64,000 bases of DNA from Tolypothrix sp. FACHB-123 (GTDB taxonomy: Bacteria; Cyanobacteriota; Cyanobacteriia; Cyanobacteriales; Nostocaceae). Below, piece after piece: positions 37,344-45,486 of the stretch. The DNA lies in NCBI RefSeq assembly GCF_014697075.1, contig NZ_JACJRE010000003.1:62001-126000 (forward strand), given 5' to 3'. Made by a program: the position numbers and the translations under genes. Numbering within the stretch: the stretch's first letter is position 1; each line of letters starts with the position of its first letter. Below the pieces are notes generated by a model, which searched no databases, was not told where the DNA came from, and saw only the letters and a list, made by a program, of their open reading frames with translations.

Positions 37344-38202
37344 TGCCATTGAGGAACATGGGCACAAATTTCTCCATAAATGCTTGCGGATCTCGCTCCC
37401 ATGCCTTTTGTGCTGCTTGAATTCTCGTAAATTGTAATTCAGGCGCTAGCAATGTTTGGGGTAAACGTTCCATTAGGTATTGGGGACGTTGCCACACTGG
37501 CATAGTATTAGCCACCTCTACTAATTTGGCAACCCGCCGCAGTTCTGCGCCAAGGGTGATATCCATACCAGACTCAAACGCCGCTTGTTCAATAGCCGCA
37601 TACTTGCGCTTGGCTTGCTCAACTTTTTGCCGATGTTCTGGGCTTTTATCGGCTATTTGTGCTAACCAACGGTTACCCCAGCGCACATGTCCGGCTTCTT
37701 CTGGGAGAATTTTTTCAATGGTTTCACGAATTTTAATATTTTCTTCAGTTTGTGGTGCTTGCTTTAATGCATAGATGTGAGCAGAGAAATACTCACAACC
37801 ACGCTTTTCGGTAATGTTAATTGCTGCTAACCCAGAAATTACAGCGTCTTCTAAGTCAGTTTTGGTATTAAAGTAGTCTCGGTCTATCAGCCGATCGAAT
37901 TCATCGATATAGGAAGAACCTGGTGGTTTGCCAATATTTGCCCCCAAATCTACTAGTAAATCGGTCAACCACATAGCATGACGCGCTTCATCAGATATAT
38001 GGTGCGATAAATCTTTAATCAGTTCCTTGGGCTGTCCATCTAGTTGTTCAATAACATCAGTCAAGTCTTTACAACTGCGCTGTTCGCTGTAACGGTAGCG
38101 ATTGAGGACAATTAGATGAACTTCGCGATCGCTTACTACCCTTTTGAGGATATCTCGCGCACTCATCGCATTCTGAAATTTCCGTGGGTAAATGACTGTC
38201 AT
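37327..38202 (-). CDS. Ferritin-like di-iron domain protein
   Basis: A 291-residue four-helix-bundle protein. Candidate di-iron ligands come as two E/E-x-x-H sets: Glu in EVHLIVLNRYRYSEQRS, Glu/His in ISDEARHAMWLT, Glu in ITEKRGCEYFSAHIY and Glu/His in LPEEAGHVRWGNRW. This is the ferritin-like (rubrerythrin/hydroxylase) arrangement. It has no signal peptide or membrane helix. It could be an oxidase, a hydroxylase or an iron-handling protein; nothing in the neighbourhood decides. The C-terminal 60 residues are a non-ferritin extension rich in Arg/Gln. Confidence 0.8.
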   Translation of the reverse strand: MTVIYPRKFQNAMSARDILKRVVSDREVHLIVLNRYRYSEQRSCKDLTDVIEQLDGQPKELIKDLSHHISDEARHAMWLTDLLVDLGANIGKPPGSSYIDEFDRLIDRDYFNTKTDLEDAVISGLAAINITEKRGCEYFSAHIYALKQAPQTEENIKIRETIEKILPEEAGHVRWGNRWLAQIADKSPEHRQKVEQAKRKYAAIEQAAFESGMDITLGAELRRVAKLVEVANTMPVWQRPQYLMERLPQTLLAPELQFTRIQAAQKAWERDPQAFMEKFVPMFLNGIGARG

Positions 38203-38561
38203 AGTTTATTAACTTTTGTTAAATACGTTCTCATCTGTTTTTGATGGTAACCTAGTTACCTGAGGCAAGAAACCGGCGATCTGGATCAAGATAACTTTCG
38301 ATGCAATCTTAGTCTTGAGAAAAATCTCCTCCCCAGGAACAGCTGGATAAGGGCGGTTTTGCGCTTTCTGAGAATTTACCCCTCAAATATAAATAAGTGT
38401 AATGAATAAGCGATCGCTCTTAAGGCAGGTCTACATCTGTTTTTGAGAACATCCCCAAGCCAGATGTTCAGGCACAATAGGCTTTTGGGACTGAGTCAAG
38501 ATGATTTTTTTCCCCGACAAAGTAATATTTTATGTTAAGATTTATTGCTAAAAGCTATTTT
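38203..38561. other. Region between the ferritin-like gene and gifA
   Basis: Divergent-promoter interval. It contains a perfect HIP1 octamer near 38410 but no repeat block. The functional site recognised is the NtcA box listed separately. Confidence 0.4.
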
Positions 38562-38575
38562 GTAGCTGTTGTTAC
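38562..38575 (+). promoter_or_regulatory. NtcA-binding site in the gifA promoter
   Basis: GTAGCTGTTGTTAC is a perfect GTA-N8-TAC palindrome. A -10-like TATATT lies at 38588-38593, so the NtcA box covers the -35 position (about 38565-38570). That geometry predicts repression of gifA by NtcA under nitrogen limitation, as known for cyanobacterial gif genes. Confidence 0.85.
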
Positions 38576-38653
38576 AGAATTGTTTGCTATATTAATTAAA
38601 GAAAGACGAAACCAAATTATTTATTTATAACTAAACACTAGGAGGACTAGGTT

Positions 38654-38854
38654 ATGTCTATTGAAGAAAAATCTCGTGCAATTATGGTGCGTCAATATCA
38701 AGAAGTCAAGAAACGTCAACAATCCATGCTGATGCGTAGTGCACAAGAACTCGGTCTTCCTGAAGAAATGTCTCACTACTGGAACCCCATTCAAGGTAAG
38801 GTAGACCAAGCTAGCCGTACGCTTTATGGCAGCAGCCACGCAGGTATGAGTTAG
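38654..38854 (+). CDS. gifA: Glutamine synthetase inactivating factor IF7
   Basis: A 66-residue basic protein that binds and inhibits type I glutamine synthetase when nitrogen is plentiful. It has the IF7 pattern: KSRAIMVRQYQEVKKRQQSM followed by LMRSAQELGL, then YWNPIQGK and SRTLYGSS, with the three arginines important in this family at 8, 21 and 28. A strong ribosome binding site (AGGAGG, 8 bases before the ATG) supports the start. It is convergent with glnA, the same arrangement as in Anabaena. Its promoter carries an NtcA box placed for repression, and a strong hairpin terminator follows. Confidence 0.93.
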   Translation: MSIEEKSRAIMVRQYQEVKKRQQSMLMRSAQELGLPEEMSHYWNPIQGKVDQASRTLYGSSHAGMS

Positions 38855-38933
38855 GTTGCAAGTGGAATTTAGCTGAGTTGAAGGAGAAAAAAATACACCA
38901 TGACTGATAAATCAGGTGTCTCAGCTTTGATAA

Positions 38934-38962
38934 AAAACCCCCTTTATTTGAAAGGGGGTTTT
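38934..38962 (+). terminator. Terminator of gifA
   Basis: Stem AAAACCCCCTTT/AAAGGGGGTTTT with a 5-base loop, ending in a short T-run on the plus strand. Because of the symmetrical A/T ends it could act in both directions. Confidence 0.85.
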
Positions 38963-38991
38963 GCATCCTGATAGTGATTAACTTCAAAAAA

Positions 38992-39013
38992 AAGCCACCC
39001 CTGAGGGCGGCTT
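38992..39013 (-). terminator. Terminator of glnA
   Basis: Stem AAGCCACCC/GGGCGGCTT (one mismatch) with a 4-base loop. On the minus strand it is followed by a run of seven or more T residues. It is about 95 bp beyond the glnA stop. Confidence 0.85.
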
Positions 39014-39107
39014 AAAAATTAGCAGCAAGAAATGTTCAGGTGCAAAAGGTAGAAAACTTATCTCTTCAGTTTTCTTTCCTTGTGCGTACTGATGCTAGTT
39101 ATCAAAA

Positions 39108-40523
39108 TTAGCAATCGTAGTACAAATAAAATTCGTAAGGATGAGGACGCAGTTGTAACTGCTTAACTTCATTAACTAGCTTGTACTCAATCCAATTTTG
39201 GATAAAGTCTTCTGTGAATACACCAGTGTCTGTTAAGAAAGCATGATCATTTTCCAGCGCTGACAAGGCCAGGTCTAGAGAACCGGGAGTTGAAGGAATC
39301 TTCGCCAGTTCATCTGGAGATAGTTCATAGATGTTCTTATCTAAAGGTTCACCGGGATGGATTTTATTCTTGATACCATCAATACCAGCACAAAGCATAG
39401 CAGCAAATGCTAAGTAAGGGTTAGAGGTAGCGTCTGGACAACGGAACTCTAAACGCTTAGCTTTAGGGTTACTACCAGACAAAGGAATGCGGACAGAAGC
39501 AGAACGGTTACCTTGGGAGTAAGCCAAGTTAACTGGTGCTTCATAACCAGGTACTAGACGCTTGTAAGAGTTGGTGGTGGGGTTGGTGATTGCCAATAAT
39601 GCTGGTGCGTGTTTGAGGATACCACCGATGTAGTACAGTGCCATGTCGCTCAAACCAGCATACTTATCACCGCCAAATAGGGGTTTACCATCTTTCCAGA
39701 TAGACTGGTGACAGTGCATACCCGAACCGTTATCACCAAAAATTGGTTTTGGCATAAAGGTGACGGTTTTGCCATATTTTCTGGCGACGTTCTTGATGAC
39801 ATATTTGTAGGTCATCAGCCAGTCAGCAGCTTCGATTAGCTTACCAAATCTGAAACCCAGTTCGCATTGACCACCGGTGGCAACTTCGTGGTGCTGCTTT
39901 TCAATGGGTACGCCGCAAGCTGCCATTGTTAACAGCATTTCTGTACGGATATCTTGGAAGCTATCAGTTGGCGGTACTGGGAAGTAGCCTTCTTTGAAGC
40001 GTGTTTTGTAACCTAGGTTAGGACTTTCCTTTCTACCTGTGTTCCAACGACCTTCTACAGAATCTACATGGTAGTAGCCTTCGTTAGCAGTTTGGTCATA
40101 ACGAACATCATCAAAAATGAAAAATTCGGCTTCAGGGCCAAAGAAGGCTGTGTCACCAAGTCCTGTAGAGACTAAGTAGTCTACGGCTTTTTGAGCAATA
40201 ACGCGGGGACAGCGGTTATACCATTCGCCTGTGCGAGGTTCTTTAATGCTACAAATTATACTTAGTGTTGGCTCTTTCATGAATGGATCGATCCAGGCAG
40301 TGTTTGGATCGAGAACCATTGTCATGTCTGACTCTTCGATGCCTTTCCAACCCCGAATACTGGAACCGTCGAAAGGTACACCATCAGTGAATGAACTTTC
40401 ATCGATTTGGTTGTGGTACACAGTGAGGTGCTGCCATGTCCCTGGTGCATCGATGAATTTCAGATCAATCATCTGAATCTTTTGGTCTTGAATCAATTTC
40501 AAGACTTCTTGTGGGGTTGTCAT
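39108..40523 (-). CDS. glnA: Glutamine synthetase type I (GlnA)
   Basis: Forms glutamine from glutamate, ammonia and ATP, the main ammonium-assimilating step; active as a cytoplasmic dodecamer. The 471-residue length is typical of GSI. Visible are the latch [15 protein letters not shown], the metal-site EAEFF and [20 protein letters not shown]-like block, [23 protein letters not shown] and the C-terminal [13 protein letters not shown]. The adenylylation-type tail is present only as a divergent sequence; cyanobacterial GS is controlled by IF7/IF17 instead. The ribosome binding site AAGGAG is at 40529-40534. The promoter has a textbook NtcA-activated layout. Confidence 0.98.
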   Translation of the reverse strand: MTTPQEVLKLIQDQKIQMIDLKFIDAPGTWQHLTVYHNQIDESSFTDGVPFDGSSIRGWKGIEESDMTMVLDPNTAWIDPFMKEPTLSIICSIKEPRTGEWYNRCPRVIAQKAVDYLVSTGLGDTAFFGPEAEFFIFDDVRYDQTANEGYYHVDSVEGRWNTGRKESPNLGYKTRFKEGYFPVPPTDSFQDIRTEMLLTMAACGVPIEKQHHEVATGGQCELGFRFGKLIEAADWLMTYKYVIKNVARKYGKTVTFMPKPIFGDNGSGMHCHQSIWKDGKPLFGGDKYAGLSDMALYYIGGILKHAPALLAITNPTTNSYKRLVPGYEAPVNLAYSQGNRSASVRIPLSGSNPKAKRLEFRCPDATSNPYLAFAAMLCAGIDGIKNKIHPGEPLDKNIYELSPDELAKIPSTPGSLDLALSALENDHAFLTDTGVFTEDFIQNWIEYKLVNEVKQLQLRPHPYEFYLYYDC

Positions 40524-40619
40524 TGTTACTCCTTCTCTGCCAATTAAATAAACTCAATCTAGAATCTTCAAAGCTTGCTGACCCTGCTGAGCTGAACCCA
40601 ATTGTGACACACCTGGAAT

Positions 40620-40625
40620 ATCCTA
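40620..40625 (-). promoter_or_regulatory. -10 box of the NtcA-activated glnA promoter
   Basis: TAGGAT on the minus strand, 23 bases downstream of the NtcA box, close to the standard N22-23 spacing and TAN3T consensus for class II NtcA promoters. Confidence 0.75.
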
Positions 40626-40648
40626 AGGATAGGAGATTATGAAAATTT

Positions 40649-40662
40649 GTAGTTTTTGTTAC
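40649..40662 (-). promoter_or_regulatory. NtcA-binding site of the glnA promoter
   Basis: GTAACAAAAACTAC on the minus strand, a perfect GTA-N8-TAC. With the -10 box 23 bases downstream it replaces a -35 element, predicting activation of glnA by NtcA at low nitrogen. Confidence 0.9.
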
Positions 40663-40879
40663 AGTTCTTCTAGTTTGGGAGTTATTTAACCTTTCTGTAA
40701 CATCTGTACAAAACTCAAACATATCATCTCATAGGGGGCAACTTTGGCATAGAATCCTTAAGTAGCGGATAGATTGTTTTGTGCCGAAATCTATATTGTA
40801 ATTGGCACAAAAATGACTGTGCATAAAAGCAGCCAGATAAATATCAAACCATAGATACTAATGATTGGGAGAAACCAGA

Positions 40880-41389
40880 ATGCGCGATGCAGTAACAACT
40901 TTAATTAAGAATTATGACGTAGTTGGACGGTATTTTGACCGGAATGCGCTCGACAGCCTTAAATCCTACTTTGATAGTGGTACTGCACGAGTTCAAGCTG
41001 CGGGAGTGATCAATTCCAACGCAGCTGCAATTGTCAAGCAGTCTGGTGCTAAATTATTTGAAGAATTGCCAGAGTTGATTCGCCCTAGCGGGAACGCTTA
41101 TACAACTCGTCGTTATGCAGCTTGTCTGCGCGATATGGATTACTACTTGCGCTATGCTACATACGCGCTAGTGGCTGGCAATACCAATGTATTGGATGAG
41201 CGGGTACTGCAAGGGTTGCGCGAAACTTACAATTCTTTAGGCGTACCCATCGGCCCTACAGTGCGTGGCGTGCAAATTATGAAGGATATTGTCAAGGCAC
41301 AAGTGGCAGCAGCAGGTGTGGCTAATACTGCCTTTGTTGATGAGCCATTTGACCATATCACTCGTGAATTAAGCGAAACCGATATCTAA
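40880..41389 (+). CDS. apcF: Allophycocyanin beta-18 core subunit (ApcF)
   Basis: A minor phycobilisome-core subunit that pairs with the core-membrane linker domain to pass energy to the photosystems. The 169 residues match the beta-18 type: start MRDAVTTLIKNYDVVGRYFD, the methylatable Asn region SGNAYTTRRYAACL with the phycocyanobilin-binding Cys in AACLRDMDYYLRYATYALVA, then DERVLQGLRETYNSLGVPIG. A TTG in the same frame would add five residues, but the ATG preceded by GGGAGAAACC is the conserved start. It is monocistronic and followed by a HIP1-based terminator. The rest of the apc genes lie elsewhere, as usual for apcF. Confidence 0.93.
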   Translation: MRDAVTTLIKNYDVVGRYFDRNALDSLKSYFDSGTARVQAAGVINSNAAAIVKQSGAKLFEELPELIRPSGNAYTTRRYAACLRDMDYYLRYATYALVAGNTNVLDERVLQGLRETYNSLGVPIGPTVRGVQIMKDIVKAQVAAAGVANTAFVDEPFDHITRELSETDI

Positions 41390-41431
41390 CTCTCTGGGGC
41401 GGGCAATTGTCCACCCCTTAATAATATCAAT

Positions 41432-41475
41432 AGCGATCGCTCTACAAAACTTTTGGCAAGAGCGATCGCTTTTTT
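41432..41475 (+). terminator. Terminator of apcF built from two HIP1 sites
   Basis: AGCGATCGCTCT (41432-41443) and AGAGCGATCGCT (41459-41470) form a 12-bp stem with a 15-base loop, followed by TTTTTT. Each arm contains the GCGATCGC octamer, so each arm is itself largely palindromic. Confidence 0.8.
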
Positions 41476-41670
41476 CGTAATACATAAAACCGCGATTTAT
41501 TTAAAAAATTAAAGCATAAATTAACATTTGCAGATTTGCTAATTAATCTGCTTTTGTCAATGAGCAATTTTGCTGATAAAAAAATATCAATGGGGGTCTT
41601 CAATTTTGAATTGTAAAATTTTGAATTCCCCAAGAGTGAATATTGTGGCGAGGAAAATTAGTTACAAAAA

Positions 41671-42150
41671 TTAATAATATTCAATCAGTAACGGCCCTTC
41701 GGGAATGAATCGAGAGGTAAAGTTAGTTTTTTTACCTAAAGCTTTTAAAGCAGCTACAGCGATGGGTGATTTTAAAGGTTTTAACTCTTTGACTTCCCAA
41801 AAAATTGCCCAAGTCGGTTTATCAGTTAAAGTCGATGGCGGACGAAACTGAGATTTACCTGCATATCTCCCATTGCGCGAATTTCCATGACCAATATATA
41901 AACCTTGCCAAGCAGCTTCTGAGTTTAGCGGTTGATTAACACAGTTAGAAGCATAAATTAATACTTCTACTTCTTTATCTCCACGTAATTCATCCGCCTT
42001 CCGAAAAACTTCAAAAGCCATGCTACCAAAAGCGACTTTAATTGTTTCATCGTTGAGTTCATTTTCTAGCTTTTCCATTGTTTCCAAGGCAGACAGCAAG
42101 TGCATCTCCGGAACAGGTGCCAGAATCGCGAAGGAATTTGTTTTAGCCAT
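41671..42150 (-). CDS. Conserved-looking protein of unknown function
   Basis: I do not recognise this 159-residue protein. It starts MAKTNSFAILAPVPEMHLLS and contains NDETIKVAFGSMAFEVFRKAD, VEVLIYASNCVNQP, AWQGLYIGHGNSRNGRYAG and a C-terminal RFIPEGPLLIEYY. The mix of beta-strands and conserved Gly/Trp residues suggests a compact soluble domain with no membrane or signal sequence. It is divergent from tlyA, with about 130 bp between the starts, and convergent with apcF. The well-formed start and neighbour-like codon use indicate a genuine gene. Confidence 0.7.
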   Translation of the reverse strand: MAKTNSFAILAPVPEMHLLSALETMEKLENELNDETIKVAFGSMAFEVFRKADELRGDKEVEVLIYASNCVNQPLNSEAAWQGLYIGHGNSRNGRYAGKSQFRPPSTLTDKPTWAIFWEVKELKPLKSPIAVAALKALGKKTNFTSRFIPEGPLLIEYY

Positions 42151-42280
42151 GTTCTGTCCCCATATCTTAGCCTTGTCATTATAGTGACGTTTCTGGGAAA
42201 CCTAAAGGAACACAGATGAAGATAACTGCGATTGTCCCAAATCCGGCACAATAGAAAATGCTCATGACAATCTAGTTAAT

Positions 42281-43099
42281 TTGGCTAAACAACGACTCGA
42301 CACACTATTAGTAGAAAGAAATTTATGTACTTCTCGCGCCTTAGCACAGCGACTCATTCAGGCGGGGGAAGTCAGCGTGAATCAACAGGTTGTAGATAAA
42401 CCGGGTACAGAAGTTGATATTACTGCTGATATTCAGCTTAAAGAGCGATCGCGCTTTGTTTCTAGAGGCGGTGAAAAACTGGCGAAAGCTGTAGAAAACT
42501 TTGCAATTCCTGTAGAAGGACGCATTTGTCTAGATGGGGGGATTTCTACAGGTGGTTTTACCGATTGTTTGCTACAAGCTGGAGCTAAACAAGTTTACGG
42601 TATTGATGTCGGTTACGGACAAGTTGACTGGCGATTGCGCAATGACTCGCGGGTAATTTTGCGGGAACGTACCAACTTACGCCAACTACAACCACAGCAA
42701 TTGTATGGCGGAACCGATGCAATTCCCGATTTAGCAGTGGTTGATGTTTCGTTTATTTCCTTAACGAAAATCTTGCCAGCTTTGTGGCAACTCACCCAAG
42801 CACCACGGGAAGCAGTATTATTAATCAAGCCACAATTTGAAGTTGGTAAATCCCGCGTTGGTAAAAAAGGCGTGGTGCGCGACCCAAACGACCATGCAGA
42901 CGCAATTTTCCAGGTTTTGCAAGCGGCGGAAGCGTTAGGCTGGAAATATCAAGGTTTAACTTGGTCGCCAATTACCGGGCCTGCGGGGAATATCGAGTAT
43001 CTTTTATGGTTGAGAATGGATGGCGAAACACCATCGCCTAATTTAGAAGCAATTCAGCATATCACTAAATCAGCGATCGCTAATTTGAGAGAAAATTAA
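42281..43099 (+). CDS. tlyA: TlyA-family rRNA 2'-O-methyltransferase
   Basis: Predicted SAM-dependent 2'-O-methyltransferase of ribosomal RNA; the family is also called haemolysin A, but the rRNA role is the better-supported one. It has an N-terminal S4 RNA-binding domain (RLDTLLVERNLCTSRALAQR to about 65) and an FtsJ/RrmJ-type methyltransferase domain with motif I CLDGGISTGGFTDCLLQAGA, Asp in YGIDVGYGQ, DVSFISLTKILPAL and the catalytic Lys in LLIKPQFE. The start is TTG (no in-frame ATG nearby), reading MAKQRLDTLL like its relatives. It is convergent with the CP12 gene, 7 bp apart. Confidence 0.9.
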   Translation: MAKQRLDTLLVERNLCTSRALAQRLIQAGEVSVNQQVVDKPGTEVDITADIQLKERSRFVSRGGEKLAKAVENFAIPVEGRICLDGGISTGGFTDCLLQAGAKQVYGIDVGYGQVDWRLRNDSRVILRERTNLRQLQPQQLYGGTDAIPDLAVVDVSFISLTKILPALWQLTQAPREAVLLIKPQFEVGKSRVGKKGVVRDPNDHADAIFQVLQAAEALGWKYQGLTWSPITGPAGNIEYLLWLRMDGETPSPNLEAIQHITKSAIANLREN

Positions 43100-43106
43100 C
43101 AAACTA

Positions 43107-43385
43107 TTAAACATCGTATATCAAGCACTCAACTGCTTCTGGATGCTGTTCGCAGTAGCTTTCTAAATCGGTTTTGCGTTTTTTGGCTTGCTGTTGATGG
43201 GCTTTTTCAGCCTGCAATTCTTCCACAATTTCCCATGCTACAGCACAATTAGGGGAATTATCGCCTGTGCGATCGCAGGTTGTCCGCGCTTCATTAATAG
43301 CTTCTTTGATGGCTTGGTCGAGGGTTTTGGTGCCATTTTGATGCGCATTCACAGCAGCCTGAACTACTTCTAAAGTTGTCTGCAT
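43107..43385 (-). CDS. CP12-family protein
   Basis: CP12 proteins are small redox switches that clamp GAPDH and phosphoribulokinase into an inactive complex in the dark. The 92 residues carry both Cys pairs: TCDRTGDNSPNC and SYCEQHPEAVEC. Between them lies the core AWEIVEELQAEKAHQ matching the CP12 AWD.VEELQAEASHQ signature, and the C-terminal LIYDV resembles the GAPDH-binding tail (YED). The N-terminus carries about 20 extra residues before the CP12 domain. Substitutions in the core and tail mean it may be one of the paralogous CP12s rather than the main one. Confidence 0.88.
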   Translation of the reverse strand: MQTTLEVVQAAVNAHQNGTKTLDQAIKEAINEARTTCDRTGDNSPNCAVAWEIVEELQAEKAHQQQAKKRKTDLESYCEQHPEAVECLIYDV

Positions 43386-44168
43386 GATACTTTTACCTTT
43401 CTGTAGTGAAATAGAGATGAGACTCCTTGCAAAACGTACTTTTGCAGGTAAATTCTATTCTGACAAATTTGCGCAGAATTGGCCTAAATATCTGACTTTT
43501 GTGCAATATTTCCTGATTTTGGACTATGTCTATTGGTATAAAATAATGATAAGAAATTACAATATTAATTATTTGTAATTCTTGTTTTATAGCTACAAAC
43601 ACTGATAAATATAGGTTTTAACGATTAGTTAAAAATTAGCACTGATTGATTTATTTTGATATTTAAGCGAAATAGGGGAGTAATAAAGTAAATATTACTG
43701 CTCAATTCACTGATTTATTCACAGATAAAATTGCGAAAATACCGCTTTCTAAGATTGTTGATGATAGTTGAATTCTGTAATTTCTAAGACTTTACATAGC
43801 AAATTTTTAAGTAATGTAAACGCTAATACATAATAGATATTGCAAGATGTATCTTCAGGAACTAAATATGAGAAATTGTAGAAACCTTTGCATAAGAGTA
43901 TTTAAGCCTTAGTGTTGTTTTCTTGGGTATGCGATCGCTATTATTTTGCTAGAAGTTTAAGTGAATAATTTTTAAGGTTAGCTAACTTTTATATCTAAAA
44001 ATAAATTTTATCTGACCTTTTGTATAAAAATATAATTCAGCCCTTAGTATGTTAACTAGCTTGAAAATGGGCATTGGGTATTGGGCATGGGAAAGCGAGA
44101 TTTCCATGTTTGGTCGTGAAATTTTTTCGTGATTAACTGTCTTCAAAGCAATTTAGAAGAGGTTTATT
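43386..44168. other. AT-rich gene-free region
   Basis: Nearly 780 bp with no convincing gene. It is AT-rich with several long A/T tracts and one HIP1 octamer near 43930. A GGGCATT/GGGTATT repeat lies at about 44069-44091. Overlapping short frames at 43384-43602 on both strands have no start signals. Confidence 0.4.
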
Positions 44169-44546
44169 TTGGAAATTCAATGGGGATTCAACTTTCTATC
44201 TCAGTTGATTCAGTTAGCATTTTGGCTGTTTATGCTAGGATTAATTTCCTCAATTAGTTTTTTTATATGCAAAAATAAGATTAATTTCAAAAAAATATTA
44301 GCTAACAAAACTAATAATCAATATAGTCTAGAAAGATTGCAGCTATTGTTAATTACTTTGATATTTGCGGCTTACTATCTGTTGAATGTATTGCATAGCG
44401 TAAATATTTGCAAATTGAAGCATGTAACTTGTACTATGCCGCCAATCCCCTTAGAATTTTTGTTTGCATTAGGAGGAAGTAATTTTGTCTACCTTTGGAG
44501 TAAGTTCTCTACAGTTTTGAAACAGCGGAGGTCAGAGCGTGTTTGA
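44169..44546 (+). CDS. Small membrane protein, first of a paralogous pair
   Basis: 125 residues, three predicted transmembrane segments (about 11-33, 57-76, 93-111). The soluble part carries SLERLQLL (53-60) just before the second helix, then PPIPLEFLFALGGSNF. The same order (SL-x-R-x-Q-LL, helix, P-rich turn, LLG-like helix ending near a Lys) occurs in the next gene, so the two are paralogues. The start is TTG after AGAAGAGG. The next gene overlaps the stop by 8 bp, implying translational coupling and probably a heteromeric complex. Function is unknown. Confidence 0.7.
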   Translation: MEIQWGFNFLSQLIQLAFWLFMLGLISSISFFICKNKINFKKILANKTNNQYSLERLQLLLITLIFAAYYLLNVLHSVNICKLKHVTCTMPPIPLEFLFALGGSNFVYLWSKFSTVLKQRRSERV

Positions 44547-44964
44547 GGTGCAAAAAGACTTTATAATTTTGGCGCTGGTTATTGGTTTTACTCTGACATT
44601 TTTTTTGGTAGTTTTAGAAGTCTTCATTCTCATATTTATTTGGGAAGGTACTTGGAATTATAATGCTGAGAAAAAAAGAGGAATTAATCTGAATAATCTG
44701 ATTAGTGACAGTTCAGGTGATGCTAGCCTCGCACGTTTTCAGTTATTAATATTTACTTTTGTAATCTCCATGAGTTTAGTCCTAATTATTACTAGCAGTC
44801 AGCCACCAGCTTTCCCGACAAATATTCCCGATCAAATTTTAGGTTTATTAGGTATTAGCAGTACTTCTTACGTTCTTGGTAAAGCTTTACAAAATCAAGT
44901 TAAAAATCAGGATGCACAATCAACAGTAACTTCAGAAAATCAAAGTTCAAATTCTGATTCTTAG
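44539..44964 (+). CDS. Small membrane protein, second of a paralogous pair
   Basis: 141 residues with an N-terminal helix (about 9-34), a cytoplasmic loop containing SLARFQLL (63-70), a second helix (70-87), a P-rich turn and a third helix through ILGLLGISSTSYVLGKAL, then a polar Ser/Gln tail. The R-x-Q plus LLGIS.....GK pattern resembles a membrane module I have seen at the ends of varied bacterial signalling and conflict proteins, though I cannot name the family. The start is GTG, preceded by GGAGG, 8 bp inside the upstream gene. Confidence 0.72.
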   Translation: MFEVQKDFIILALVIGFTLTFFLVVLEVFILIFIWEGTWNYNAEKKRGINLNNLISDSSGDASLARFQLLIFTFVISMSLVLIITSSQPPAFPTNIPDQILGLLGISSTSYVLGKALQNQVKNQDAQSTVTSENQSSNSDS

Positions 44965-44986
44965 AGAATGTTTGAAAAGATAAATA

Positions 44987-45060
44987 GTAGGTTGGGTTAA
45001 ACGAAGTGAAACCCAACATTTGCGAGGGCTTGTTGGGTTTCGTTCCTCAACCCAACCTAC
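44987..45060. repeat. 74-bp palindromic element GTAGGTTGGGTT...AACCCAACCTAC
   Basis: Perfect 12-bp inverted ends with an internal second stem (GAAACCCAACA/TGTTGGGTTTC). A 100-bp relative with the same ends, and the interior reversed, lies at 54812-54911. It lies 20 bp before 21-bp array 3. Confidence 0.85.
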
Positions 45061-45080
45061 CCATTTTCTAACTTCACAAC

Positions 45081-45437
45081 AAAAGCGATCGCACTCTGAA
45101 CACCATGATTCTCCCTTAGAACAAAAGCGATCGCACTCTGAACACCATCATTCTCCCTCAGAACAAAAGCGATCGCACTCTGAACACCATGATTCTCCCT
45201 TAGAACAAAAGCGATCGCACTCTGAACACCATGATTCTCCCTCAGAACAGGAGCGATCGCACTCTGAACATCATTATTCCCCCTTAGAACACGAACGTTC
45301 TCGTTTAGAACACAAACTTTCGCCTTCAGAACACCATGATTTCACCTCAGAACAAGAACGTTCTCGTTTGGAACCTGAACATTCGAGTTCGGAACACGAA
45401 ACTTTGAGTTCAGAACATGAAACTTCGAGTTCGGAAC
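45081..45437. repeat. 21-bp tandem repeat array 3 (17 units)
   Basis: Seventeen consecutive 21-bp units, each ending in GAAC. The first ten alternate as 42-bp pairs: AAAAGCGATCGCACTCTGAAC (with HIP1) and ACCATGATTCTCCCTTAGAAC. The last seven are diverged single units such as ACGAACGTTCTCGTTTAGAAC and ATGAAACTTCGAGTTCGGAAC. The plus-strand frame stays open as heptads ending SEQ/SEH, but it begins inside the palindromic element and has no ribosome binding site. Confidence 0.9.
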
Positions 45438-45486
45438 TCGGAACTTGGAGATAGAAGCTTGAATAATGAGGTTCGGAACTTGAATT

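Noticed and set aside
43384-43602. Overlapping short frames on both strands downstream of the CP12 gene
   Set aside because: AT-rich with no ribosome binding site; neither resembles a protein family.
5341-45437. CRISPR arrays
   Set aside because: The repeats are directly adjacent with no unique spacers, and no cas gene is present.
45020-45454. 144-codon frame across array 3
   Set aside because: It begins inside the 74-bp palindrome at a TTG without a ribosome binding site, and its content is repeat-driven.
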